A stretch of 64,000 bases of DNA from Agromyces atrinae (GCF_013407835.1 NZ_JACCBI010000001.1:3472001-3536000), one strand, 5' to 3'. Shown: positions 44,350-53,790, counted from the first letter of the stretch. A program made the numbers and translations. Notes: generated by a model not told the origin, from the sequence alone.

Positions 44350-45342
44350 ATGACGACTGAACAGGACCGACGCACGCTCGCCGTGGTCATCAACCCGAGC
44401 AAGTTCGACGATGTCGATGCCGCGAAGGCGACGGTCGCCGACGGTGCGCGCCGCGCGGGCTGGGACGAACCGCTGTGGTTCGAGACGAGCATCGAGGATG
44501 CCGGCACGGCCGCCGCGCACTCCGCGCTCGACGCCGACGCCGATCTCGTCTGCGCGATGGGCGGTGACGGCACCGTCCGCGCCGTCGCGGCCGTGCTGCG
44601 CGGAACATCGGTTCCGTACGGCCTCCTGCCGAGCGGAACGGGCAACCTCCTCGCCCGCAACCTCGGCCTCCCCATCAACTCCCTCGAGGATGCCGTCGAG
44701 GTGGCGCTCCTCGGACAGGATCACGCGATCGATGTCGGAACGGCGACGTTCGACGACGGCGAAGAGCGTGTCTTCGTCGTCATGGGCGGCGTCGGACTCG
44801 ACGCCGAGATCATGGACAAGACCGACGACGACCTGAAGAAGAAGGTCGGCTGGGGTGCGTACGTCGCCGCGAGCGCGCCCGCACTCCTCAAGGGCGGCTT
44901 CGAGGCGACTCTCTCGATCGACGGCGAGCCCGAAGACCCGCAGAAGTGCCTCATGGTGCTCGCGTGCAACTGCAGCTCGGTCGTCGCGAACATCGAGCTG
45001 GCCACCGGCGCGGTGCTCGACGACGGCGACCTCGAACTCGTCATGCTGCGGCCGAACGTCGTCGCGGGCTGGGTGGGCGTCGCGATCGACGTCGCCACCG
45101 GCAACCGCAACGGACTGGCATCGCTCAAGCAGTGGTCGGGGCGCGAGTTCGAGTTCTCGCTCGACGGCCCCGTGCTCGCCGAGCTCGACGGCGACCCCGT
45201 CGGCGAGACGACGAGCGGCCGCTTCGGTGTCGACCCGGGGGCGCTGATCGTGCGCCTTCCCGTCCCGACCCCGAAGAGCCCCGGACTCTCCCGCGCCGAG
45301 GCGCTCGAACCCGAGACGGATGACGCGGCCGAGTCCGACTGA
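44350..45342 (+). CDS. Diacylglycerol kinase-family lipid kinase
   Basis: A 330-residue DAGK catalytic-domain protein. VVINPSKFDD replaces the usual NPxSG start, CAMGGDGTVRAVAAVLRG is the nucleotide-binding loop, and LLPSGTGNLLARNLGLP the second family motif. VFVVMGGVGLDAEIMDKTDDDLKKKVGWGAYVAA is also typical. It phosphorylates diacylglycerol or a related lipid at the membrane. Length and motifs match YegS/BmrU-type kinases. Likely leaderless. Confidence 0.9.
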   Translation: MTTEQDRRTLAVVINPSKFDDVDAAKATVADGARRAGWDEPLWFETSIEDAGTAAAHSALDADADLVCAMGGDGTVRAVAAVLRGTSVPYGLLPSGTGNLLARNLGLPINSLEDAVEVALLGQDHAIDVGTATFDDGEERVFVVMGGVGLDAEIMDKTDDDLKKKVGWGAYVAASAPALLKGGFEATLSIDGEPEDPQKCLMVLACNCSSVVANIELATGAVLDDGDLELVMLRPNVVAGWVGVAIDVATGNRNGLASLKQWSGREFEFSLDGPVLAELDGDPVGETTSGRFGVDPGALIVRLPVPTPKSPGLSRAEALEPETDDAAESD

Positions 45343-45377
45343 CCCCACCCGCGCACCCCGCGCTCACGAAACGCATC

Positions 45378-45443
45378 GAGAGTCGCCGTTAGCGTCCAGA
45401 ATCGCCGCTGTAGCGGGTCGACTCGGCGCGAACGGCGACTCTC
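45378..45443. repeat. Intergenic inverted-repeat element
   Basis: GAGAGTCGCCGTT and AACGGCGACTCTC are perfect 13-base inverted arms 40 bases apart, between two convergent genes. It is similar in style to the element at 7840-7902. It may act as a bidirectional terminator and/or belong to a dispersed repeat family. Confidence 0.5.
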
Positions 45444-45459
45444 GTCGTCGAACCGTGGG

Positions 45460-47499
45460 TCAGCGCGTGGCGCGGGCCCGACGGCGAGCGGTCAGGTAGG
45501 CACCGGCGCCGAGGAGCAGCGCGAGCGCGGCCGCGATCACGGCTCCCGTCGTCTCGATGCCCGTCGAGGCGAGGCCCGCCGTGCCGGAGCCGGCGGAGTC
45601 GCCTCCCGCGCCCGGGGTGGGCTCGGGCGTGACGCCGGGGGTGGGCTCGGGCGACGGCTCAGGCGTCGGACCGGGGGTGGGCTCGGTCGGCTCGGCCGCG
45701 GCATCGACCACGACGAGCGCATCGGCACGGTACTCGAGAGCCGGCTCGAATCCGTCCGGCAGACCCGAGAAGCGCACTTCCGCGAAGCGCGAACCCGAGG
45801 CGAGCGACCCGAACTCGAGCACCGTGAACTCGTCGGTGACGTCGCCCGCGACATCCACCTCGAGCACACCGCCGAGCGATGCGGAGCCGGAGACGGTGAG
45901 GGCGGGTGCCGGCGATTCGAGGCCGACGCGCAGCGTCGACTCGGCGCTCTGGCTGAAGTCGCCCGCGACGACCGCCGTACCGTCGACCTCGTCGGTGAGC
46001 GAGCCTCCGTCGAGCGCGACGTCGCCCGTGCCGAGGGCGCTGGCCGATCGGGCCACGAGCTCGCCGCCGGTGACGACGGTGCCGCCCGTGAAGGAGTTCG
46101 CGCCCGCGAGGGCGAGCGATCCGGATCCCGCCTTCGTGAGCGAACCCGCGCCCTCGATGTCGTTGAGCCACGCGTCGGCGGCGGAGAACCCGCCGAGCTC
46201 AGCATCGAGGGTGACCGTCAGGTCGGTGTCGAACGCGCCGAAGCCGTGCGACGCCTCGAAGAGGTTGAGGCGGCCCCAGCCCTCGGCATCGTCGAGCACG
46301 GGGTATCCCGAGTCGATCGCCGTCGACTGCAGCACCCAGCGACGCTGGTCGGCGCTCAGGTAGGGCAGACGCGTCTCGAGCAGCACCTCCGCGCCGGCCG
46401 GCACGACGGCCGGGAGACCGGCTTCGGCGATCTGCGGGAAGCCGTAGGTCATGCGCTCGCGGTACTCGGCCGCGCGTTCGGCGTAGTCGGCCGTGTCGAC
46501 GGTGGGGTAGTCGGCGAGCGTTGCGCCCTCGGCGATGGCGCGCTCCAGCACGGCCTCGTTCGCGGGGTCGTCGAGGGCGGCCGCGGCGAGGGCCGTGCCG
46601 AGGACCCGGCCGCCGATGACGTCGAGCGGCGAGTGCATTCCGGCGACCGCGCGGCTGTGTCCGAGCTCGGAGGCGTGCGTCATGAGCCCGTCGTACTGGC
46701 CGGGCACGGCGTAGGCGAGGGCGATCGAGGCGAGGTAGCCGGCGTTCGTGTGACCGCTCGGGAACCCTCCGTCCGACTGAGCTTCGGTGTCGGGCTTCCG
46801 CACGGGGCGGAGCGACTCGATGATGACGTCGTCGTTCGCCCAGCGGAAGGGGCGGGCGTAGCTGTAGTACGACTTCGCGTTGTTGCTCGTCGCGTAGGTG
46901 CCGCGCAGCGCATCGACGAGCGAGACGATGCCGCCGAGCTCGGAGTCGGTGTCGGCCCAGGCGCCGTTCGCGTTCCGGCCGTCGTTGTAGACGGTCGTCG
47001 TCGCGTCGGCCGGCACCTCGTCGGGGATGGTCGTGCCCGCGTTCGAGCGCTCGCGGAACTCGTCCGCGGCGGCGCCGAGACCGTCGATCGCGCTGTAGCT
47101 CTGGTGACGGCGGTCCATCACGTACGCGGCATCCTCGTCGGCCGGGGTGCGCTCGGCGGCGATGCGGAGGTTCTTCGCGATGTTCTCGTCGAGGATCGCG
47201 GGGTTCAGTGCGGTGCCCGAGTCCCACGTGGTGCCGGGCTGCCAGAGGTCGAGCATGCCCTCGAGAACACCGATGGCCGGGTTCGTCGCGGGCGTCGTGT
47301 TCGCCGTCGTGTTGTTGCGGTAGCCGTCGACGAAGTAGCCGTAGTCGGCCGCCACGGGTGCGATCGCCGTGTCGTCGAGGAGCTGATCGCCCTCGGCCGC
47401 CGCGGCACTCATGCCCGATCCGCAGATGAGGGCGGTCGCCATCACCGCCCCGATCGTTCCGACCGTGCGACGGCGTGGTCTCGTGCTGGTGTTCGTCAT
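45460..47499 (-). CDS. Secreted PAP2-type acid phosphatase with autotransporter-type repeat and wall anchor
   Basis: A 679-residue protein from the ATG at 47499, which begins the signal peptide (RRRTVGTIGAVMATALICGSGMSAAAA). The class A phosphatase triad is complete: KSYYSYARP (KX6RP), FPSGHTNAGY (PSGH) and SRAVAGMHSPLD (SRX5HX3D). About residues 460-560 contain a beta-strand repeat (LTKAGSGSLALAGANSFTGG, then TVVTGGELVARSASALGTG) of the autotransporter-associated type, unusual in a monoderm. A Pro/Thr/Glu linker, the sortase-like LASTG, a membrane helix and RRRARATR finish the protein. It probably hydrolyses phosphate esters outside the cell while wall-bound. Confidence 0.87.
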   Translation of the reverse strand: MTNTSTRPRRRTVGTIGAVMATALICGSGMSAAAAEGDQLLDDTAIAPVAADYGYFVDGYRNNTTANTTPATNPAIGVLEGMLDLWQPGTTWDSGTALNPAILDENIAKNLRIAAERTPADEDAAYVMDRRHQSYSAIDGLGAAADEFRERSNAGTTIPDEVPADATTTVYNDGRNANGAWADTDSELGGIVSLVDALRGTYATSNNAKSYYSYARPFRWANDDVIIESLRPVRKPDTEAQSDGGFPSGHTNAGYLASIALAYAVPGQYDGLMTHASELGHSRAVAGMHSPLDVIGGRVLGTALAAAALDDPANEAVLERAIAEGATLADYPTVDTADYAERAAEYRERMTYGFPQIAEAGLPAVVPAGAEVLLETRLPYLSADQRRWVLQSTAIDSGYPVLDDAEGWGRLNLFEASHGFGAFDTDLTVTLDAELGGFSAADAWLNDIEGAGSLTKAGSGSLALAGANSFTGGTVVTGGELVARSASALGTGDVALDGGSLTDEVDGTAVVAGDFSQSAESTLRVGLESPAPALTVSGSASLGGVLEVDVAGDVTDEFTVLEFGSLASGSRFAEVRFSGLPDGFEPALEYRADALVVVDAAAEPTEPTPGPTPEPSPEPTPGVTPEPTPGAGGDSAGSGTAGLASTGIETTGAVIAAALALLLGAGAYLTARRRARATR

Positions 47500-47658
47500 G
47501 CTTCGCGTGTCCCCACTCGTATCGATTTCCGTGCGTGGGCGTCGGCGCACGTGACGACACAGAGCGGTCCTCGCGTGTCGGCGACGACCGCGCGTCACGC
47601 TACGAGCGCACGGCGAACGAGAGGCAAGCGGCGGGTGAACGCCCGGTGCTCCCCGGCG

Positions 47659-49617
47659 TCAGAGGCCGACGATCGAGCCGAGCTCGCGGCGGGACTCCGC
47701 ACCGAGCTTGCCGCGGGCCGTGTAGACGTGCGACTCGACCGTGCGCACCGAGATGTACAGGCGCGCCGCGATCTCCTTGTTGCTGAGACGACGGCCGACG
47801 AGCACAGCGATCTCGCGCTCGCGATCGGTGAGGTCGGCGACGTCATCCTTCGGAAAGGGCGACGAGGTCGCGTGCCGCCCCGCGGCGTCGGCCGCCACGC
47901 GCCCCGCCCAGCGATCCAGCGCCCGCGCGCGGGCCGTGCCTCCACCGTCGCGCGGTCGGTTGCGATCCTCGTGCTCGCGCGCCGCGGCCGAGAGGCTCGA
48001 CCCCGCGGACACGACGTCGTTCTGGGCGACGGCGACGTCGTAATCGGCGACGTGTCGCGCGAAGCGGTACAGCCGGTGCTTCCCGAGCGGTTCGATGTGC
48101 GACTCGTCGAGCACGGCGCGTGCGGCGTGCGGCGAGCCGAGGCGCGAGAGCGCACCCGCACGCAGACTCGAGACGAGAGGTCGCATGACGGCCAGTTCGA
48201 TGCGCGACACCCGGTCGATCGCCGCCGAGAGCTCGCGCTCGCTCACGGCGTCATCGCCGCGTGCGATGCCGAGCACGATCCCGCAGACGATGCCGGCGAG
48301 GGCACGCACGTTCGGTTCGTCGCGTTCGGCGGTACGTCGCACCGCGACCTGCAGTCGCTGTTCGAGACGCGACGACGGCGGCCGACCGGCGAGATGACCG
48401 ATGAACGCTCGGTGCCCGATGATGCTGAGCTCCATCGAGACCGACAGCGGCCGGCCGCTGACGGGATCGCGCGTCGCCTGTTCGGCGTAGCTGAGGAGCC
48501 GGTCGGCTTCCGACGAACGGCCCTCGGCCGCGGCCGCGGCTGCGGCGGAGAGACTCGCACGGATTCGCGAAGCAGGCGACGCTTCCGGCTCGTCGAACGT
48601 GCGATGGGCCGCGCGGGTCGCGCCCGCCCAGTCGAGGTCGAGACACGCGGCATCGGCGCGGTGCGCATCGAGTTCGGCGCGCAGGGTGGCCTGGCCGCTG
48701 CCGACCCGGGCGATCCAGCGTTCGAGGGCGTCGAGCGGATGACGCTGAGGGTGCCAGACGACGAGCGCACCCCACCACTGCACGAGGCGCAGGCGCGACC
48801 GGGTCGTGCCCTCGCGGGGGTCGCGTGCCTCGACGACGGCGTGGGCCTCGTCGAACCGACCGGCCCGGGCGTGTGCGCGCGACTCCTCGACGGCGAGGTC
48901 GAGGCACGAGGAGTGAGACGGGTCGCTCCGCACGAACGCGAGAGCGAGGTCGGCGTCACCGACGGCGTTCGCCCGGGCCGCGGCGAGGGCGAGCGCTCGG
49001 CTGCGCGTGCGGTCGTCGACCTCGTCGGCGGTGGGCCCGGTCGGCCGATCCGCGTACCACTCCGTCGCGAGAGTACGGAGGATCGCGGGGTTCGAGCGAT
49101 CGCCGAAGGCGGAGAGTTCGCGGCGGATGAGGTCGTCGAGCGCCGAGTCGACGTGCTCCGTGCCATCCGTGTTCTCCGCCTCGATCGACAGCAGCCGGTT
49201 CGCGTGGAGGACCCGTGACGGCGGCACGCCGTCGTGTACGGCGGCACGACGGATGAGCTCGTCGACCGTGCGTGCGTCGAGCGCCCGCAGTGCCGTCGCA
49301 TGCGCAGCTCCGTCGAGTCGGCCGAGCAGCGCGAGTGCGCGCCGTTCGTCGTCGGAGTAGTCCTCGACGAGTTCCCGTGCCGCCTCCTGGACGGTCGAGC
49401 CCGCGGCGCCGCCGTGCAGCGCGTCCAGCGGGTCGCGGTGCGCGCGGATGTTCGACGCAGCCTCCGCGCTCAGTCGCTCGAGGAGTCGCGGCGATCCCGC
49501 TGCTCGGGCGACGAGCGACGTTCGGCTGACGAGATCGACGGACTCGCCGAGCGTCGCCGTGACCGAAGCCAGCGCGGCTTCGTCGTCGGTCGTGAACCAT
49601 GGTCGTACGTCAGGCAT
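47659..49617 (-). CDS. LuxR-family regulator lacking a P-loop
   Basis: A 652-residue protein. The C-terminal LuxR HTH is plain (LTDREREIAVLVGRRLSNKEIAARL, YISVRTVESHVYTARGKLG). The rest is helical, TPR-like, as in LAL regulators, but there is no Walker A or B: the protein begins where the ATPase domain of a LAL would end (SPRLLERLSAEAASNIRAHRDP). It looks like a LAL that lost its NTPase. It is divergent from the SipW locus, and ACTACCGAG boxes lie between them. Confidence 0.82.
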   Translation of the reverse strand: MPDVRPWFTTDDEAALASVTATLGESVDLVSRTSLVARAAGSPRLLERLSAEAASNIRAHRDPLDALHGGAAGSTVQEAARELVEDYSDDERRALALLGRLDGAAHATALRALDARTVDELIRRAAVHDGVPPSRVLHANRLLSIEAENTDGTEHVDSALDDLIRRELSAFGDRSNPAILRTLATEWYADRPTGPTADEVDDRTRSRALALAAARANAVGDADLALAFVRSDPSHSSCLDLAVEESRAHARAGRFDEAHAVVEARDPREGTTRSRLRLVQWWGALVVWHPQRHPLDALERWIARVGSGQATLRAELDAHRADAACLDLDWAGATRAAHRTFDEPEASPASRIRASLSAAAAAAAEGRSSEADRLLSYAEQATRDPVSGRPLSVSMELSIIGHRAFIGHLAGRPPSSRLEQRLQVAVRRTAERDEPNVRALAGIVCGIVLGIARGDDAVSERELSAAIDRVSRIELAVMRPLVSSLRAGALSRLGSPHAARAVLDESHIEPLGKHRLYRFARHVADYDVAVAQNDVVSAGSSLSAAAREHEDRNRPRDGGGTARARALDRWAGRVAADAAGRHATSSPFPKDDVADLTDREREIAVLVGRRLSNKEIAARLYISVRTVESHVYTARGKLGAESRRELGSIVGL

Positions 49618-49936
49618 CGTGAACCCCCCGGTCAGTGCTCTGCATGCGTCGCTGCGTCGAGGTTCGGGTTCACTGATGCGTCGTCGCCCGCCCAGGTTAC
49701 CGAGGGGGCCACCCTGTCTCGCGACCCCCGAGCGGGGGTCGACTACCGAGATCCGTCTCGCGCACTACCGAGGCGTCTACCCGCCCGTCTCGGTAGTACG
49801 GGGCTAACACCGAAGTGCCGCCTGCACCCGTGTGCCCGTCCACTCACCGCCCTAGCGTGCTTCTCAGATCCCGGTCGAGGATCGCCGGCCTCGCAGCACG
49901 GCGAGTGGCGGACACGAGAAATAAGGGGAAGCCGAC
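49618..49936. other. Divergent regulatory region between LuxR gene and SipW locus
   Basis: A 319-base non-coding stretch containing three ACTACCGAG boxes (separate entry) and, before 49937, an AAGGGGAAG ribosome binding site. No gene is seen. Confidence 0.6.
49742..49797. promoter_or_regulatory. Three ACTACCGAG boxes (two direct, one inverted)
   Basis: Copies at 49742-49750 and 49764-49772 (22 bases apart, about two helical turns) and an inverted copy at 49789-49797. Probable operator of the divergent LuxR-type regulator. Confidence 0.5.
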
Positions 49937-50647
49937 ATGACATCACATCGTTCGACGGGGCCGCGTCGAGACTCCACGACCCGACGACGGGTCTTCGCCA
50001 TCGCCGCCGGAGGAGCGGTTCTCGGCCTCGGCGTGACGGCGACGCTCGCCGCCTGGACCGACACCGAGTGGGTGTTCGGCGGCGACGGTACCGGCGGTCC
50101 CGGCATCGGAACGTCGACGTTCGAGATCCTGCAGAACACGGTCGCGCCCTTCGACGACCCGGCCGACTGGGTCAACGAGGACGCGAACCCCGGTGGCGAG
50201 ATCACCTTCGGCGTCGACGCGCTCGCGCTGTCGCCGGGCGTCTCGGTCTACGCCGCCGTCGCCCTGCAGACCTCCGACTCGTCGCTCGCCGGCGACGTGC
50301 TCCTGCAGTCCGCCGTTCCGGCCGCCGGTATCGCGCAGGACGACCCGGGCGACCTGCTCTACGACGCACTCGAGGTGCGGGTCGCGACCGACGACGCGCT
50401 CTTCGATTGCGACCTCACCGCGTTCTCCGGTGCTCCGGGAGCCCCGGGCGTCATCGCCGACGGACCGCTCGCGACGACGGGCGGCGCGGCCGAGCAGAGC
50501 CTCCTCGCCCTCGCGGGGAGCACCCAGTACTACTGCTTCGAGGTGACGCTGCCCGCCGGCTTCACACCGGCACCGGGCTCGACGCTCGACGACTACATGG
50601 GCCGCACCTTCGCGCCCGCGTGGGTCTTCGACGGCGAGACCGCGTAA
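49937..50647 (+). CDS. Secreted protein with SipW-type (alternate) signal peptide
   Basis: A 236-residue protein. After TTRRRVFAIAAGGAVLGLGVTATLAAW the sequence TDTEWVFGG follows, the sequence type of alternate signal peptides processed by SipW-like peptidases (camelysin/TasA class). The mature part is beta-rich, acidic, with two cysteines (DCDLTAF, YYCFEV). It lies immediately before its putative peptidase. It probably forms or decorates an extracellular fibre; substrate identity is inferred from gene order and the shared signal sequence. Confidence 0.75.
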   Translation: MTSHRSTGPRRDSTTRRRVFAIAAGGAVLGLGVTATLAAWTDTEWVFGGDGTGGPGIGTSTFEILQNTVAPFDDPADWVNEDANPGGEITFGVDALALSPGVSVYAAVALQTSDSSLAGDVLLQSAVPAAGIAQDDPGDLLYDALEVRVATDDALFDCDLTAFSGAPGAPGVIADGPLATTGGAAEQSLLALAGSTQYYCFEVTLPAGFTPAPGSTLDDYMGRTFAPAWVFDGETA

Positions 50648-50675
50648 CCGACCGGGTTCCGCCCCCACTGCGAGG

Positions 50676-51236
50676 ATGACCGTGAGCGCGCCGACGATCG
50701 AGCACGAGGTCGTGCCCGTGACCGAATCGCCCCGACGCGGACGCGTCGACGTGCGCGATGTGATCGTCACGATCGTCGGCTCTCTCGGCATCATCGCAGT
50801 GGTGTGGTTCGCGGTCTCGGCCGCGTTGTCGCTGTCGATCGTCGTGTTCGTCACGGGGTCGATGGCGCCGACGATGCCGACCGGCACCGCGGCGATCGTG
50901 CAGACCGTCGCGGCGAGCGAGCTCGCCGTGGGCGACGTCGTGACCGTCACCCGACCCGACACCGGAACGCAGGTCACGCACCGGATCGTCGCCATTGACC
51001 CGGCGGCGTCGAGCGACGAACGCGCACTCACGCTGCGCGGTGACGACAACGTCAATCCTGATCGCGACCGCTACGTCGTCTCCGAGACGGGCCGCGTCGT
51101 CGCGACCCTGCCCGGCGCCGGGGCGATCGCTCTCGCGCTCCGCAGCCCGCTCGCCATGACCGCGATCACCCTCGGTGCCGCTCTCGTCGTCGCGTGGGGT
51201 CTCTGGCCCCGCCGCGAGTCGCGCCGGCGCCACTGA
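50676..51236 (+). CDS. Signal peptidase I, SipW (ER) type
   Basis: A 186-residue peptidase. An N-terminal membrane helix (VIVTIVGSLGIIAVVWFAVSAAL) is followed by the catalytic Ser62 in VTGSMAPTMPTG, His in TQVTHRIVAID (in place of the Lys of ordinary type I peptidases), Asp in LRGDDNVNPDRD and a C-terminal helix. These are features of the ER/archaeal-type SipW family. It likely cleaves the alternate signal peptides of the genes on both sides. Confidence 0.87.
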   Translation: MTVSAPTIEHEVVPVTESPRRGRVDVRDVIVTIVGSLGIIAVVWFAVSAALSLSIVVFVTGSMAPTMPTGTAAIVQTVAASELAVGDVVTVTRPDTGTQVTHRIVAIDPAASSDERALTLRGDDNVNPDRDRYVVSETGRVVATLPGAGAIALALRSPLAMTAITLGAALVVAWGLWPRRESRRRH

Positions 51237-51282
51237 CCGAACAGCGACCGCGACATCCCCCGACCGCATTCCAGGGAGGATC

Positions 51283-52065
51283 ATGCGTCACTCGCCCCGC
51301 GCGACACCGCCGTCGCGCACCGTCACCGCGCTCATCGCGGTCGCCTCATTCGCCTCGCTCACCCTCGGAGCGCTCTTCCTCTCCGAGTCGGCGCAGGCTG
51401 CATTCATCGACGTGCCGGAGACGGGGCTTCCGGGCACGCTCGTGCTGAGCTCCGACCCGTACCCCGCGGTCTTCACCGACCTCAGCCCGGGTGACCCGGC
51501 GTTCTGGCGCATCGACGCTCGACTCGACGACGCCGAGAGTGCGACGCTCACCCTCGAAGCGCGGCAGGGCGGACCCGTCGCCCGTCATCCGCGCGGTGTC
51601 ACGATGACGATCGACCGATGCTCGGAGCCGTGGTCGACGGGCGATGCTGCGGCACCGCAGTGCTCGAACGGCCTCGCCCGCATCGCGGTCTTCACGCCGG
51701 CGGACGACATCTCGTCGTCGAGCCCGTCGTTCGAGTTACGCCCCCTCGTCGCGGGCTCGCCCGAGCATCTGCTCGTCACCCTCGCCGTCGAGGACTCCGC
51801 GGCGGCCCGCGCGGACGACACCCTCATGGGCCTCCGCGGCACCCTCGGCATCGGGCTGACGGCGACCGCGGTCGACGGCGCGCCCATCACCCCGATCCCG
51901 CCGCGACCGACGCTTCCCGGCACGGGCACGGATGCCGCGTTCACCGGTCTGCTCGCGCTTGTCGCCCTGACCGCCGGAATCCTCGGCCTCGCTCTCGCGC
52001 TCACCCGGCGGAGGCGATCGCTCGAGCGCGACACCGCGGTGTCGCACGACTCAGAAGGTACGTGA
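51283..52065 (+). CDS. LPXTG-type surface protein of the SipW locus
   Basis: A 260-residue protein with a signal peptide (TVTALIAVASFASLTLGALFLSESAQA) and a beta-rich domain with two cysteines (DRCSEPW, PQCSNGL). At the C-terminus LPGTGTDAAF is a sortase signal followed by a membrane helix and RRRRS. AGGGAGGA lies just before the ATG at 51283. It is one base from the next gene and so belongs to the operon. Its start lies 46 bases after the peptidase stop. Confidence 0.75.
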   Translation: MRHSPRATPPSRTVTALIAVASFASLTLGALFLSESAQAAFIDVPETGLPGTLVLSSDPYPAVFTDLSPGDPAFWRIDARLDDAESATLTLEARQGGPVARHPRGVTMTIDRCSEPWSTGDAAAPQCSNGLARIAVFTPADDISSSSPSFELRPLVAGSPEHLLVTLAVEDSAAARADDTLMGLRGTLGIGLTATAVDGAPITPIPPRPTLPGTGTDAAFTGLLALVALTAGILGLALALTRRRRSLERDTAVSHDSEGT

Positions 52066-52066
52066 C

Positions 52067-53785
52067 ATGTCGCGAACCCGCTCGCTCACCGGCATCCTCT
52101 CGGCGGCCGTCGCCGCCCTCGTGCTCGTACCGGGCACGGTCGCGACGACGACGGCCTCGTGGCCCGACGAGGAATGGGCTCACGGCGCGGTCGAGACGTC
52201 GTCGTTCCGCTGCGGTGTCGACGAGGGGTACGCATCGAGTTCGACGGGGCGATTCCTCTCGGGAGAGCTCCTCGGGCAAGACCTCGACTCGCTCCTAGCG
52301 CTCCGCGGGGTCGACCTCGCGGTCTCGCCCGCGGGAGCCGTGGCCGTCGATCCGCCGACGTCGATCAACCAGGGTTCGGCGCCTCCCGCGGCGACTTTCA
52401 CGAACCCGCTCACGGTGTCGGCGCTCAGTGGCATCGTCGGTCTCGACCTCACGGGGCTCACCGTCGGCCTGCCGCTCGGATCGGCCGGTGCCGTCAACCA
52501 GTACACGCAGGTCGCGACGACCGGCACCGCAGCGGCCGCATCGGGACTCGTCTCGAACTCGGGCGGAATCGGTGTGACGCCGACGACACCGCAGACGCAG
52601 CTGCCGCAGCCGGCGACGGTCGCACTCAGCACCTTCCTGCCGAGCGCAGCGGGAATCACCGACGCGCGCCTCCGCGTGGGCGCGGTGGCCTCGAGCGCGA
52701 CGCTCGACGGCTGCGCGGCGCTCCGCTCGGCCCTGTGGGGCGACGGGTCGGTGTCGGGGGTCGTGCGCAGCTACGGCATCGCCGGGCTCGGGCTCGAGAT
52801 CGACAGCCCCCTGCTCGGTGGACTCGTGACGAGCGTGAACTCGGGCTTGCCGACGATTCAGACCGCGGTCAATTCGCTGCTCGGCACGAACGGTCTCATC
52901 TCGAGCACCATCCGCTCGTCGGTGCTCGCGAGCCTCGTCTCCGGTCTCGGTGTGGGGTCGATGACGGGAACCGTCAGTCTCTCGGGGCTCGACCTCGCCG
53001 GTTCGGTGTCGACCCTCCTCGCGACGCCGCTCACTGACGGCGTCGTGAGCATCGACCTCTCCGGGGGGCGCATCGCCGTCGACCTCGACGCGCTGCTCGG
53101 TTACACGTCGACATCGCTCAATACGCTGCCTCCCAACACCGAGCTCGTGCTCAACGACGCCGTCGTCAATGCGCTCGTGGCTCGCATCGGTGCGCTCCTC
53201 GACACGTGGACGACGAACATCATCTCGGCACTGACCGAGGAGATACGCACCGCCGTCGTCACCGTCGACCTGCGCACGACCGTGAGCCTCCTCACGGGGG
53301 CGGTGCAGCTCGTTCGTCTCGACATCGATCTCGTGGCGCCGCTCTCGGGCCTCCTCGATCAGACGGCGACGTTCACGATCGGCACGGAGGTGCTCGGCCT
53401 CGTGAGTGTGCTGAACGGATTGCTCGCGCCGCTCGGTATCAACGTCAACACACTCCTGTCGACGCTCGGCGGTCTCGCCACGGGTCTCGTCGTTCCCGTC
53501 GCGAACATAGTGACGACGACGGCGATAGCAGCGGTCACGTCGCTCGGCTCGACGCTCGCGGCGGCGACGGCACCGATCGTGTCGGCGCTCTCGCTCGTGG
53601 TCGGGGCGTTGCCCGAGGTTCTCAGCCTGCTCGCCAATGTGCAGAGCAGTACCCCGGCCGTGGGCGATGCGACGCCCGGCTTCACCGTATCGGCCCTCCG
53701 GATCGGGCTCGCGCCCGTCATCCCGGGCGATGTCGCGAGCCTGACCTTCGCGACGTCGACGGTCGGCCCGATCTCACCACCGTGA
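52067..53785 (+). CDS. Choice-of-anchor G family secreted protein with SipW-type signal
   Basis: A 572-residue protein. The N-terminus SLTGILSAAVAALVLVPGTVATTTASWPDEEW mirrors the AAWTDTEW of the first gene, marking a second SipW-type signal. The body is a hydrophobic, Leu/Val/Ser-rich beta or helical repeat region typical of the 'choice-of-anchor G' family (LSGIVGLDLTGLTVGLPLGS, VNSLLGTNGLISSTIRSS). No catalytic motif or cell-wall anchor is seen. It is probably a structural component of a surface layer or fibre. Confidence 0.7.
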   Translation: MSRTRSLTGILSAAVAALVLVPGTVATTTASWPDEEWAHGAVETSSFRCGVDEGYASSSTGRFLSGELLGQDLDSLLALRGVDLAVSPAGAVAVDPPTSINQGSAPPAATFTNPLTVSALSGIVGLDLTGLTVGLPLGSAGAVNQYTQVATTGTAAAASGLVSNSGGIGVTPTTPQTQLPQPATVALSTFLPSAAGITDARLRVGAVASSATLDGCAALRSALWGDGSVSGVVRSYGIAGLGLEIDSPLLGGLVTSVNSGLPTIQTAVNSLLGTNGLISSTIRSSVLASLVSGLGVGSMTGTVSLSGLDLAGSVSTLLATPLTDGVVSIDLSGGRIAVDLDALLGYTSTSLNTLPPNTELVLNDAVVNALVARIGALLDTWTTNIISALTEEIRTAVVTVDLRTTVSLLTGAVQLVRLDIDLVAPLSGLLDQTATFTIGTEVLGLVSVLNGLLAPLGINVNTLLSTLGGLATGLVVPVANIVTTTAIAAVTSLGSTLAAATAPIVSALSLVVGALPEVLSLLANVQSSTPAVGDATPGFTVSALRIGLAPVIPGDVASLTFATSTVGPISPP

Positions 53786-53790
53786 ACGAC

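Noticed and set aside
46246..49218. A 990-codon plus-strand frame across the PAP2 and LuxR genes
   Set aside because: It crosses two well-supported minus-strand genes and their intergenic gap and has shadow-type composition.
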